10,998 nt of DNA from Gammaproteobacteria bacterium (GTDB lineage Bacteria > Pseudomonadota > Gammaproteobacteria > SZUA-229): NCBI GenBank assembly GCA_011051475.1, contig DRLE01000053.1:1-10998 (forward strand), given 5' to 3'. Made by a program: the position numbers and the translations under genes. Below are positions 1 through 5,917 of the stretch, in pieces (positions within the stretch are counted from its first letter, which is position 1; each line of letters starts with the position of its first letter). The notes under the pieces were generated by a model, which saw only the letters and a program-made list of their open reading frames with translations, was not told where the DNA came from and made no database searches.

Positions 1-88
1 CTAAACTTTATTGTGCCCGAAGCAATAAATTATTGTTTCACCACTATGGGGTTTATGTTTGAGAAATGTAGCTGAGTTATCAATCTAG
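1..88. other. AT-rich intergenic flank without a recognisable gene
   Basis: No open reading frame with a credible start and ribosome binding site is visible here, and no gene end can be identified entering from the left. The only local structure is a near-perfect 21-bp palindrome at 19-39 (centre at 29, one mismatched pair), which could be a regulator site or a symmetric hairpin. The stretch ends in the CTAG that borders the fold-back element. Confidence 0.5.
19..39. repeat. 21-bp near-perfect palindrome
   Basis: Bases 19-28 and 30-39 are reverse complements around A29, with only the 22/36 pair mismatched (it would be a G-U pair in RNA). The arms meet without a loop, which is more like a dimeric protein binding site than a terminator. 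No neighbouring gene start can be tied to it inside the window. Confidence 0.4.
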
Positions 89-334
89 GGAACCTCTGAT
101 TAATAACGATTTTGTCATCCTGAGCGCAGCGTAGCGAAGCCGATCGTTACATGGATGTAACTTATTAGGGCAATGCAGGAGCAATTGCCGAAGGATCTTT
201 TACCACTGTGCAATCAACGAATTACGGAGTATAAGATTTTTCGGTAACTGCTCCTGCGTTACCCTACTACCGTCCATCCATGGACATATCGACTCCACTC
301 CGTTCCGCTCAAAATGACATTAATCAGAGGTTCC
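89..334. mobile_element. MITE-like fold-back element with CTAG flanks
   Basis: The ends are a 16-bp perfect inverted repeat, GGAACCTCTGATTAAT at 89-104 and its reverse complement at 319-334. CTAG sits immediately outside on both sides (85-88 and 335-338). Because CTAG is itself palindromic, it could be a 4-bp target duplication or part of the repeat. The interior is also self-complementary: 176-192 pairs with 240-256 at 15 of 17 positions, and weaker pairing continues outward through TTAGGG/CCCTA and a shared CATGGATG core, so the element could fold into one long imperfect hairpin with its loop near 205-230. No transposase is encoded. The 4-bp YTAR-type target and GGAACCTCTG-like ends recall IS5-family elements; that family assignment is inference. 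The right end lies 12 bp from the stop codon of the antitoxin gene. Confidence 0.75.
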
Positions 335-350
335 CTAGGTATGTGTTATT

Positions 351-671
351 TCAGGAAATTTGAGAAAGCTTATCCAGTGTGTCCGGAAACTGGCGCACCA
401 TCATAATCAATGCGGCAGCCTGTGCATTGGGTTTTGCCCTGCCCTGTTCCCAGTTTTCCAGTGTGCGAACAGAGACCCTGAGCCGTCGGGCAAAAACTGC
501 ACGGGAGACATGCAGTTGCTCACGAGTATCCCGAATAGTACCAGCATCAATCTGTAGCGGTGGCAGTTTTTCTATTTCGTGTGTACGCAGTGTAACCTTT
601 CCTGTACGCTGATCGCGCATGGATTCGATACCATCGGCCAATTCATCAAATAATTTACGTTTTTTTGCCAC
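351..671 (-). CDS. higA: HigA2-like XRE-family antitoxin (orphan)
   Basis: This is a 106-residue DNA-binding antitoxin of the type II HigBA/RelE class, expected to neutralise a HigB/RelE mRNA-cleaving toxin and to repress its own operon. A basic N-terminal arm (residues 2-6, AKKRK) precedes a linker and a cro/C1-type helix-turn-helix at about 45-96. The segments SRAVFARRL and RTLENWEQGRAKPN match the helix-turn-helix signature, and the layout resembles the Vibrio cholerae HigA2 antitoxin. The start is GTG at 669-671, preceded by GGAGAG about seven bases upstream. The toxin gene that should lie directly upstream is reduced to fragments, so the antitoxin appears to stand alone. The palindrome at 782-808 is a likely site for autorepression. 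It could still repress itself or counteract related toxins elsewhere; both are inference. Confidence 0.85.
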   Translation of the reverse strand: MAKKRKLFDELADGIESMRDQRTGKVTLRTHEIEKLPPLQIDAGTIRDTREQLHVSRAVFARRLRVSVRTLENWEQGRAKPNAQAAALIMMVRQFPDTLDKLSQIS

Positions 672-770
672 GTTTATCTCTCCGCGCTGCCAGTTCTGTC
701 TGAAGCGCTTTTTTGAGCAGTTTTTTATCTGCTGGGGTCAGATCTATAACCTCGTTTCAAAAAATACCAT
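655..770 (-). pseudogene. Collapsed HigB2/RelE-type toxin remnant
   Basis: Two toxin-like pieces lie directly upstream of the antitoxin in the order expected for toxin then antitoxin. The first, from ATG at 768-770, reads MVFFETRL and then stops at TAG (744-746); HigB-type toxins commonly begin with a similar VFxET/S motif. The second, in another frame from about 744, reads DLTPADKKLLKKALQTEL and continues to a TAA at 655-657, overlapping the antitoxin start by 17 bp; it resembles the C-terminal DLT-x-K helix of these toxins. About 70 residues between them, including the catalytic core, are missing. A frame change plus loss of the middle points to an internal deletion. The pieces are short, so the homology is a judgement by eye. 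Confidence 0.6.
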
Positions 771-781
771 GTCCATAAACA

Positions 782-808
782 AAACTATTCGCATTATGCG
801 TATAGTTT
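782..808. promoter_or_regulatory. 27-bp palindromic operator upstream of toxin remnant and antitoxin
   Basis: Bases 782-794 and 796-808 are reverse complements around T795 with a single mismatched pair (789/801). The half-site carries ATGCGTAT at 796-803, and the same octamer recurs at 826-833, 30 bp away. A palindrome just upstream of an antitoxin operon is where a HigA-type dimer usually binds for autorepression. Its assignment to this regulator is inference from position and symmetry. Confidence 0.6.
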
Positions 809-873
809 GCAGGCGGCATAATAGAATGCGTATTGAGAAAATTTCCGTCTATTATCGATCTGAAGATACAGAC

Positions 874-1812
874 CTATAATGCCCGCACCTCATACTGCAC
901 CCACAGCCGGTGCGATTTACCCGGCGCCAGTCTGACGGTATTGTCCGCCGCATTGGCGCTTTCCACGCAGAGCATCTGGCGATAGCCGTTGTGACCCAGA
1001 TCACCCATTTTTTCAGCCACGGCCTCGCCGGGGTTCCAGACCACGGTGGAATGGCTGCCAATTTTGATGATAACGATCTGACGCTCCAGCGAGCGGTCTT
1101 CGATAACACATTCACCGGCGGTGTCGACATAGATACGGTCGACTTCACCTTCTATGGTGACCGGACCATGCTGGCGCTTGCGTTTGAAATTATCCGGCTT
1201 GTCCAGGTACTCGGTATCGTCCAGCCCGTGCAGGCGCACATCGCTGATATCGCCGACCCGGAAATAGGTATGCAGGGCATCACTGATGCTGACGGTTGAA
1301 TTACCGGTGTTCTCGCTGAGCAGTTCCAGTTCGAGTTTGTGCCCGACAACCACACTGTAGCCGACGGTGACGCCCGGCGGCCACATGGCCTGCGTCTGCT
1401 CATCGGGCTGCAGGCTAAAATCGATACGCGTATTACCGTTTTCCATGACCCCGGTGGCCCTTACCTGCCACATGCAGGTGCGGGCAAAGCCGTGGGCGGG
1501 GAAACCGGGCTTGTTGTCGGGGTGCTGGCCGAACCAGGGCCAGCAGATGGGTATGCCGCCACGCACGGATTTACCCGGCGCAAACACGGCATCCTGTGAC
1601 AACCAGATGCCATCTTCATTCGTCCCGCCTTCTTCACTCAACGGTATCCAGCTGAGCACATGCGCGCCCTGCAGGCTGATGAGGGCACTGGCGTGCCTGT
1701 TACAGATTTCGATAACGGGGATATCGCCCCTGCCGTTCCTGAAGCTGAGGGTATTGTCTTTATGGTCGAGGCCGAACTGCCGGTTTAGTTGTTCGATGGT
1801 TTGTGTCTGCAT
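874..1812 (-). CDS. yeaD: D-hexose-6-phosphate mutarotase (YeaD family)
   Basis: This 312-residue cytosolic enzyme belongs to the galactose-mutarotase-like beta-sandwich fold and should interconvert the alpha and beta anomers of glucose-6-phosphate and related hexose phosphates. Family signatures are clear: RGGIPICWPWFG at residues 84-95 (Arg84 likely contacts phosphate), PAHGFAR at 105-111, ALHTYF at 179-184 and CVESANA at 282-288. By family knowledge His181 and Glu284 are the likely catalytic pair. Length is typical for the family. The gene begins 58 bp after the M48 peptidase stop on the same strand with no terminator-like hairpin between, so co-transcription is likely. The ribosome binding site before the ATG is weak (A-rich). 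The stop is TAG at 874-876. Confidence 0.92.
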   Translation of the reverse strand: MQTQTIEQLNRQFGLDHKDNTLSFRNGRGDIPVIEICNRHASALISLQGAHVLSWIPLSEEGGTNEDGIWLSQDAVFAPGKSVRGGIPICWPWFGQHPDNKPGFPAHGFARTCMWQVRATGVMENGNTRIDFSLQPDEQTQAMWPPGVTVGYSVVVGHKLELELLSENTGNSTVSISDALHTYFRVGDISDVRLHGLDDTEYLDKPDNFKRKRQHGPVTIEGEVDRIYVDTAGECVIEDRSLERQIVIIKIGSHSTVVWNPGEAVAEKMGDLGHNGYRQMLCVESANAADNTVRLAPGKSHRLWVQYEVRAL

Positions 1813-1870
1813 GTTTTTTTATCGTTTATGGATTTATCGGATTGTAGCCTGTCGCGGCTTTGCAGGTGGC

Positions 1871-2749
1871 TTATTTTTCTGCTTCCTTTTCCTGTTCGGC
1901 CTGTGTCCGGTCCTGCTCCAGCTTTCTCACAATGGCCTCGGGAATCGGCCGGCTGACGCCCTGACGTTTCCAGTGTTCGCTTGCGGCAAGGCGGTTGAGA
2001 AAATCGATGCGCGCCCGGGTGTCCGGGTGCGAGCTGAGAAACTCCGGTACATCAAAACCGTCCTTTTGCTGTTCGTTTTTGAAGATTTCAAACAACCGGG
2101 TGGCCGAATGCACATTGTGATAATAGGCATTGAGCGCGCGTATGCCCTCTTCGTCCGAAGCCTGCTCCTGGTCACGACTGAAACCCAGCATGGTCAGGCT
2201 GCTGGCATTGCCGATCAGGCCGGACACCGAGTCGGCCGACTGGCCCAGCGTGGCCGTCAGGGCCAGTCCGATGACGACGCCCTTGCCCAGGGCCTTGATC
2301 GGGTGGCGCTGCTTGATGTGGCCGATTTCATGGCCCAGCAGCATGACCAGGCTGTTCTCATCCGGCAGTTTTTCCAGCAGCCCGCGGTAGACCAGCACAT
2401 GCCCGCCCAGGGTGGCCATGGCATTGACAATATCCCGGTTCACATAGTGCACACTAATATGCATATCCTCGGGCAGATCCATGTATGGCGTAATACGGTC
2501 GGCGAGCGACTGCAGGTAGGCATCGACCTCACCGGGCTTATCATCAATCTCGGCCACCAGTGATTGTGCCAGTGTCTGTTCCATTTCAAACGGTACATAC
2601 TGCACCAGCCAGTCGACGGAAACGGCCAGCAGCGAGGTGATAAGAATCACCCCGGCGAGGACGGCCGACAGCAGAAACGCCAGCTCCTTCAGCGGGTGGC
2701 TTTGCGTGGTGTTGATACCCTCGGGGATTTCGGGATTGGTGTATTTCAG
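1871..2749 (-). CDS. Membrane-anchored M48-family zinc metallopeptidase
   Basis: An inner-membrane or periplasm-facing zinc protease of family M48, the group of HtpX, BepA and LoiP, here a 292-residue form. Starting at CTG (2747-2749) gives the N-terminus MKYTNPEIPEGIN, which matches my recollection of related proteins; no in-frame ATG or GTG lies between it and the upstream TAG. The first alternative is GTG at 2648-2650, which would cut the membrane segment (residues about 23-48) in half. A GGGAC sequence about eight bases before the CTG could act as ribosome binding site. HEIGH at 140-144 supplies two zinc-ligand histidines and the catalytic Glu141; Glu195 in the later EQASDEEG motif is the likely third ligand, and SSHPDTRARI follows near 240. 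It lies 31 bp after a YbjQ-domain gene and is probably in its operon. Substrates are unknown. Confidence 0.88.
   Translation of the reverse strand: MKYTNPEIPEGINTTQSHPLKELAFLLSAVLAGVILITSLLAVSVDWLVQYVPFEMEQTLAQSLVAEIDDKPGEVDAYLQSLADRITPYMDLPEDMHISVHYVNRDIVNAMATLGGHVLVYRGLLEKLPDENSLVMLLGHEIGHIKQRHPIKALGKGVVIGLALTATLGQSADSVSGLIGNASSLTMLGFSRDQEQASDEEGIRALNAYYHNVHSATRLFEIFKNEQQKDGFDVPEFLSSHPDTRARIDFLNRLAASEHWKRQGVSRPIPEAIVRKLEQDRTQAEQEKEAEK
2747..2749 (-). promoter_or_regulatory. Probable CTG start codon of the M48 peptidase
   Basis: The frame is open upstream of GTG 2648-2650 for 33 further codons and closes at a TAG seven codons before this CTG. The first residues after the CTG (KYTNPEIPEGIN) look like the conserved start of related M48 proteins. 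The upstream sequence is CAGGGACAGAACG, a modest Shine-Dalgarno at workable distance. Confidence 0.6.
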
Positions 2750-2780
2750 CGTTCTGTCCCTGACTGGCTACAAACGCTTG

Positions 2781-3242
2781 TCAGCGCTTGTCCGGCTCGA
2801 CCGGCACCAGCGCCGTGCCATAGGCCAGTACTTCAATAGAGCCGATTTTGCCCTTTGCATTTTTTGAAATGGAGGCGGTTTCCAGCTTGATATTGAACAC
2901 CTTGTCGGCGCCGAAGGATTCGGCCTGCTGCTTCATGCGCAGTATGGCTTCACGCCGGGCGCGATCGAGCAGGCTTTCATAGGAAATGACGCGACCACCG
3001 ATAAGGGTACGCAGGGAGGCCAGAAAACGCTTGAAATAATCCACCGAGATTACCACGCTGCCGGTTACCAGTATGGAGGCATCGGCCGGTTGCGACACCG
3101 GTGGAATACGGCTGCTGATGGCCGGAAGATAGCGGTACTGCTGCTCTCTTTCCTTAATGGATTTATAGTGACGCGTTTCTGCAATACGGCCAAAAACATA
3201 GCCGACCGTGAGAAACACGGCAAGTACGATCAGATCGGCCAT
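2781..3242 (-). CDS. Membrane-anchored YbjQ-domain (DUF74) protein
   Basis: A 153-residue protein with one N-terminal membrane segment (residues about 3-20), a polar linker to about residue 55, and a YbjQ/DUF74 domain from about 55 to 150. The domain signatures are VISVDYFKRFLASLRTLIGG, ARREAILRMKQQAESFGADKV and the final VLAYGTALVP. The family forms small oligomers and is often labelled heavy-metal-binding, but its biochemical role is not established. The ATG is two bases after the stop of the preceding YbjQ gene, and GGAG within that gene's last codons serves as ribosome binding site, so translation is probably coupled. The linker and anchor would hold the domain at the inner membrane beside the M48 protease encoded next; a functional link is inference. 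Confidence 0.85.
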   Translation of the reverse strand: MADLIVLAVFLTVGYVFGRIAETRHYKSIKEREQQYRYLPAISSRIPPVSQPADASILVTGSVVISVDYFKRFLASLRTLIGGRVISYESLLDRARREAILRMKQQAESFGADKVFNIKLETASISKNAKGKIGSIEVLAYGTALVPVEPDKR

Positions 3243-3244
3243 GA

Positions 3245-3559
3245 CTACTCCAGAACGACGGCGGTGCCGTAGGCAAACAGCTCGGCTGCGCCCTGGGTAA
3301 CCGAGGAGGTTGAAAAACGCACATTGATCACGGCATTGGCGCCAATGGCCTGTGCCTGCTGTTTCATGCGGTCGACGGCTTCTTCGCGCGATTCGCTGAG
3401 CAGTTCGGTATAACCAAGCAGCTCGCCACCGAAGATGTTCTTCAGGCTGGCCATAATATCGCGGCCGACATGCTTGGTCCGAACGGTACTGCCCTGCACC
3501 AGGCCCAGGTGTTCCTTGATGTGTTTACCGGGGATGATTTCCATATTGCTTACGATCAT
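3245..3559 (-). CDS. YbjQ/DUF74 family protein (soluble)
   Basis: A 104-residue single-domain protein covering almost the whole YbjQ/DUF74 fold, about the usual length for the family. Typical features are the N-terminal VSNMEIIPGKHI strand, IFGGELLGYTELL in the middle, ESREEAVDRMKQQAQAIGANAV, and the closing ELFAYGTAVVLE. There is no signal peptide or membrane segment, so it should be cytosolic. It starts at ATG 3557-3559 with GAGGAC a few bases upstream and is the first gene of the minus-strand unit that continues through the anchored paralogue and the M48 peptidase. The paralogous pair shares the SREEA/ARREA-RMKQQA core, so both probably come from one ancestral gene and may form mixed oligomers (inference). 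Function is unknown. Confidence 0.88.
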   Translation of the reverse strand: MIVSNMEIIPGKHIKEHLGLVQGSTVRTKHVGRDIMASLKNIFGGELLGYTELLSESREEAVDRMKQQAQAIGANAVINVRFSTSSVTQGAAELFAYGTAVVLE

Positions 3560-3592
3560 GTTAAGTCCTCATAATATTCATTCGACGATCAA

Positions 3593-3598
3593 AGTATA
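3593..3598 (-). promoter_or_regulatory. Possible -10 element for the ybjQ-M48 unit
   Basis: The minus strand reads TATACT here, one base off the sigma-70 -10 consensus, about 35 bp before the ATG of the first YbjQ gene. No good -35 hexamer sits at 16-18 bp, so an activator may be needed or the call may be wrong. Direct repeats of ACGATCAAA at 3585-3593 and 3638-3646 lie around it. Confidence 0.3.
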
Positions 3599-3700
3599 GA
3601 CAGAAATTCCTGCCGGGCTGTTTCTGTATGGAAAAAAACGATCAAATGACTAATTTCAACGACCGAATAAAGCTTTTAGACTGTATCTTTGCCTGTCTAC

Positions 3701-3709
3701 TGCTATTAT
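3701..3709 (+). promoter_or_regulatory. Possible extended -10 promoter of the secreted MAM-like protein
   Basis: TGCTATTAT reads as an extended -10 element (TG-N-TATTAT) about 33 bp before the ATG at 3742. There is no convincing -35, which is usual for extended -10 promoters. The ribosome binding site before the ATG is weak. Confidence 0.35.
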
Positions 3710-3741
3710 TCATTTAATCAATCACTTGCGTAATAAGTTTA

Positions 3742-5211
3742 ATGTTTCGACGGCTGTATCTGACCTGTTTATCGCTCTGCCTGCTCTACCCGCTGGCCGG
3801 CCTTGCCGCGCCCGGTGATATTCTGTTTTCGGACGATTTCGAGCGAACCGGTCTGGGACCCAACTGGACAGCTGATGTCGCCTCTGCTGCAGGAATCAGC
3901 GCTGCGACGTCAAGCTCGCCTACCCGTTCCATGTACACCCGTAACGAAGCCGTTGCCGTTACCAGTACCGTCATTGATCTGAGTGTCTATGGCGCCGATC
4001 TGAGCGTGTGGATACGCCGAGGAGACGATGCGTTTTCCGAGGACCCGGACCCCGGTGAAGATCTGGTTGTAGAATATCTTGACAGTGTCGGTACCTGGCA
4101 AAATCTGGCGACCTATCTGGGTGATGGCACGCCGGGCGAAATCTACAACGCAACCTACATCCTTCCCTTTGATGCCCTGCATGTTAATTTTCAGCTGCGT
4201 TTCCGCCAGCTGGGCGGCTCGGGTGTTGACTGGGACTACTGGCATATCGATGATGTTGTCATTACCGAAAAGGCGGCGACCCGACCTCCGTTGAAAATAG
4301 GCATTTGTGATGATTTTGAACAGGGCCTGTCCAACTGGACGGAAAACAGCAGCGGCGGCAGCATGGGCATCAGCAGTGCGACCTCACAGTCTCCGACATC
4401 ATCCATGTATACCCAGGGTGGCGTGGTTTCGGCAACATCCAATACCATGGACACAAACACCACCCAGTTCAGCGGTTTTTCCGTCTGGATACAGAGAGGC
4501 AATGATGCCTTCAGTGAAGACCCTGACAATGGCGAGGACCTGGTGGTTGAATATCTGGATAACACCAGTACCTGGGTAACACTGGAAACCTTTCCCGGCA
4601 ACGGTACGCCCGGTCAGATTTTCACACGCACCTATACTCTGCCGGCAAGCGCCCAGCACACGAGCTTCCAGATACGTTTCAGGCAGACCGGCGGCAATGC
4701 CGGGCTGTGGGACTTCTGGCATATTGATGATGTCTGTATCGAGGGTACCGTACCTTTCCCGGTTTTCGTGATACAGAAAAACGTCAGCCTGGAAAATGAC
4801 CCGGTCAATGTTACCAACCCGAAGGCTATTCCGCTTTCCAACTCAAGATACAATATTCGTGTCGTCAATACCGGTACCGGCTCGCCGGATAATAATACCA
4901 TGCTCATCCGTGATGACATTCCTGCCGGAACGGAAATATTTACCGGCAATTACAGCGGCGGCGCACCCTTTGCCTTTATCGACGGTACCGGTGTTGATGC
5001 GAGCGGTGTAAGTTGCACCTTTATCAGCCTGTCTGACACGACCGACTGCATCACCTTCCTCGATGCCGGCAATAACCCGATTGTGCCAAATGGCGGCTAC
5101 GATTCACGGGTTAAAGCAGTCGAGTTCCGGCCTACCGGCATCATGAATGCCAGTAGCAGCGGCAGCACGCCGTATTTCGAGCTGGAGTTCAGAATACGGG
5201 TCGCGCCCTAG
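3742..5211 (+). CDS. Secreted protein with two MAM-like domains and a DUF11-like domain
   Basis: A 489-residue exported protein of unknown specific function. Residues 1-22 form a signal peptide with likely cleavage after AGLA. Two tandem repeats follow, about 27-176 and 187-335. Each starts with a DDFE motif, passes through SVWI-R-G-DAFSEDPD and GEDLVVEYLD, and ends in WHIDDV, the closing pattern of MAM-like beta-sandwich domains. The acidic stretches could bind calcium. The repeats are clearly related in protein but well diverged in DNA, so the duplication is old. Residues about 341-489 resemble a DUF11 domain (NPKAIPLSNSRYNIRVVNTGTG, then IPAGTE). There is no obvious C-terminal sorting signal, so it may be released or held by partners. 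It stands alone on the plus strand between convergent and divergent neighbours. Adhesion or matrix roles are guesses from domain type. Confidence 0.85.
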   Translation: MFRRLYLTCLSLCLLYPLAGLAAPGDILFSDDFERTGLGPNWTADVASAAGISAATSSSPTRSMYTRNEAVAVTSTVIDLSVYGADLSVWIRRGDDAFSEDPDPGEDLVVEYLDSVGTWQNLATYLGDGTPGEIYNATYILPFDALHVNFQLRFRQLGGSGVDWDYWHIDDVVITEKAATRPPLKIGICDDFEQGLSNWTENSSGGSMGISSATSQSPTSSMYTQGGVVSATSNTMDTNTTQFSGFSVWIQRGNDAFSEDPDNGEDLVVEYLDNTSTWVTLETFPGNGTPGQIFTRTYTLPASAQHTSFQIRFRQTGGNAGLWDFWHIDDVCIEGTVPFPVFVIQKNVSLENDPVNVTNPKAIPLSNSRYNIRVVNTGTGSPDNNTMLIRDDIPAGTEIFTGNYSGGAPFAFIDGTGVDASGVSCTFISLSDTTDCITFLDAGNNPIVPNGGYDSRVKAVEFRPTGIMNASSSGSTPYFELEFRIRVAP

Positions 5212-5218
5212 ACCATAC

Positions 5219-5237
5219 GCCGGGTCACGTCACCGGC
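5219..5237. terminator. GC-rich hairpin between convergent genes
   Basis: GCCGG at 5219-5223 pairs with CCGGC at 5233-5237 across a nine-base loop, just after the stop of the secreted-protein gene. It lacks a following T-run on the plus strand, so it is at best a weak or Rho-assisted terminator. Confidence 0.25.
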
Positions 5238-5253
5238 CATTCCGGCCCTGCGA

Positions 5254-5772
5254 CTATACGGAAAAACCCTCGCGATGAAACCGTGTGCTGTGGCATTTCG
5301 GACAGGGCGGTATTTTTCCTGCCCGGTGAAAATGCAGCTCCTCACCGCACTCGTCACAGATCAGTTTGCCCGGACCGGTAATCTCGCCGGTATGGTAGGC
5401 GGTTTCCGTGTCGATTTCCTCTTTCATGCGCAACAGCTTTGCCGTGGTTTTGTCCGCAGCTTCCAGTAGCTTGTATACCAGCGAGCGCTCAACCAGCTTC
5501 GCCTCAAAGCCCAGCCACTCTTTCAGCTCACTGCCCTTTTCGGCCATATGATGGATGGCGTCATTCAGATCGCGCATCAGCCAGCGAGCCAGCTTTTCCG
5601 CGTCTTCCTCGGTCAACTCATCAAGCTCAACGGCTTTCTCCCTGGCTTCATGGATCAGCGCCTTGAGCACGGGCCCGGTTTTTTCCTTTGCGTGTTTAAG
5701 GCCCTCTTCCACACGTTCATACATGGTTTCATAGGCGGCGCCAAGCGCATCGATAGGATCAGGTTTAGTCAT
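5254..5772 (-). CDS. Zinc-ribbon protein, DUF1451/YbeL family
   Basis: A 172-residue cytosolic protein resembling E. coli YbeL. The first about 120 residues are charged and helical and probably form a coiled coil (for example 18-62 and 90-122). The conserved YHTGEITGPGKLICDECGEE segment (126-145) then begins a C-terminal zinc ribbon with Cys139 and Cys142 (CDEC) and Cys157 and Cys160 (CPKC), all four ligands present. The molecular role of the family is not known. ATG at 5770-5772 has a strong AGGGGAG ribosome binding site. The gene appears monocistronic: it converges on the secreted-protein gene and follows the export operon end with a 145-bp gap. An FNR/ANR-like box lies in that gap, so expression may rise at low oxygen. 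Confidence 0.88.
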   Translation of the reverse strand: MTKPDPIDALGAAYETMYERVEEGLKHAKEKTGPVLKALIHEAREKAVELDELTEEDAEKLARWLMRDLNDAIHHMAEKGSELKEWLGFEAKLVERSLVYKLLEAADKTTAKLLRMKEEIDTETAYHTGEITGPGKLICDECGEELHFHRAGKIPPCPKCHSTRFHREGFSV

Positions 5773-5791
5773 GGTTTTCTCCCCTGGAATG

Positions 5792-5839
5792 GAAATACAG
5801 TATATAACTGAATATCGGGACGGGCGTGATATATATCAA
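5792..5839 (-). promoter_or_regulatory. FNR/ANR-type class II promoter of the zinc-ribbon gene
   Basis: On the minus strand bases 5839-5826 read TTGATATATATCAC, matching 9 of 10 fixed positions of the FNR consensus TTGAT-N4-ATCAA. Downstream at 5804-5799 is TATACT, a good -10. With transcription starting near 5792, the box centre (5832.5) is about 41 bp upstream, the usual class II activator position. No -35 hexamer is present, as expected for an activator-dependent promoter. CRP/FNR-family relatives such as DNR could bind instead. Confidence 0.6.
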
Positions 5840-5847
5840 CCATACTG

Positions 5848-5882
5848 CAAAAACGGGGACACAAAAACAGTGCCACAAAAAC
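5848..5882. repeat. Three CAAAAAC repeats spaced 14 bp
   Basis: CAAAAAC occurs at 5848-5854, 5862-5868 and 5876-5882, exactly 14 bp apart, and the last two are preceded by CA. On the minus strand they are T-tracts beyond the end of the export operon; seen from the zinc-ribbon gene they lie just upstream of its FNR-like box. They could be termination tracts, an upstream binding array, or chance. Confidence 0.4.
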
Positions 5883-5889
5883 GATAGCT

Positions 5890-5905
5890 GAGAAGCATTG
5901 TTCTC
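5890..5905 (-). terminator. Weak hairpin after the export operon
   Basis: GAGAA and TTCTC form a 5-bp stem around a six-base loop 12 bp past the last permease stop, and a GTTTTT tract starts about seven bases after the stem on the minus strand. The stem is short and AT-rich and the T-run is displaced, so this is a marginal intrinsic terminator. Confidence 0.3.
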
Positions 5906-5917
5906 TGACCTCGCTTT

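Noticed and set aside
89..334. CRISPR or small-RNA gene in the repeat-rich left end
   Set aside because: There are no evenly spaced direct repeats; the structure is a single fold-back with terminal inverted repeats, which fits a MITE better.
1367..2563. 398-codon plus-strand open frame
   Set aside because: It lies antisense across the mutarotase and M48 genes, whose motifs and catalytic residues are clear. Its product is rich in Cys, Arg and Pro and has no family character.
3601..3626. Inverted repeat CAGAAA/TTTCTG in the divergent region
   Set aside because: Arms of only six to seven bases with a 14-base loop are expected by chance in a spacer of this size.
5219..5248. Strong intrinsic terminator between the convergent genes
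   Set aside because: GC-rich stems exist, but no T-run follows on either strand, so it was kept only as a low-confidence hairpin.
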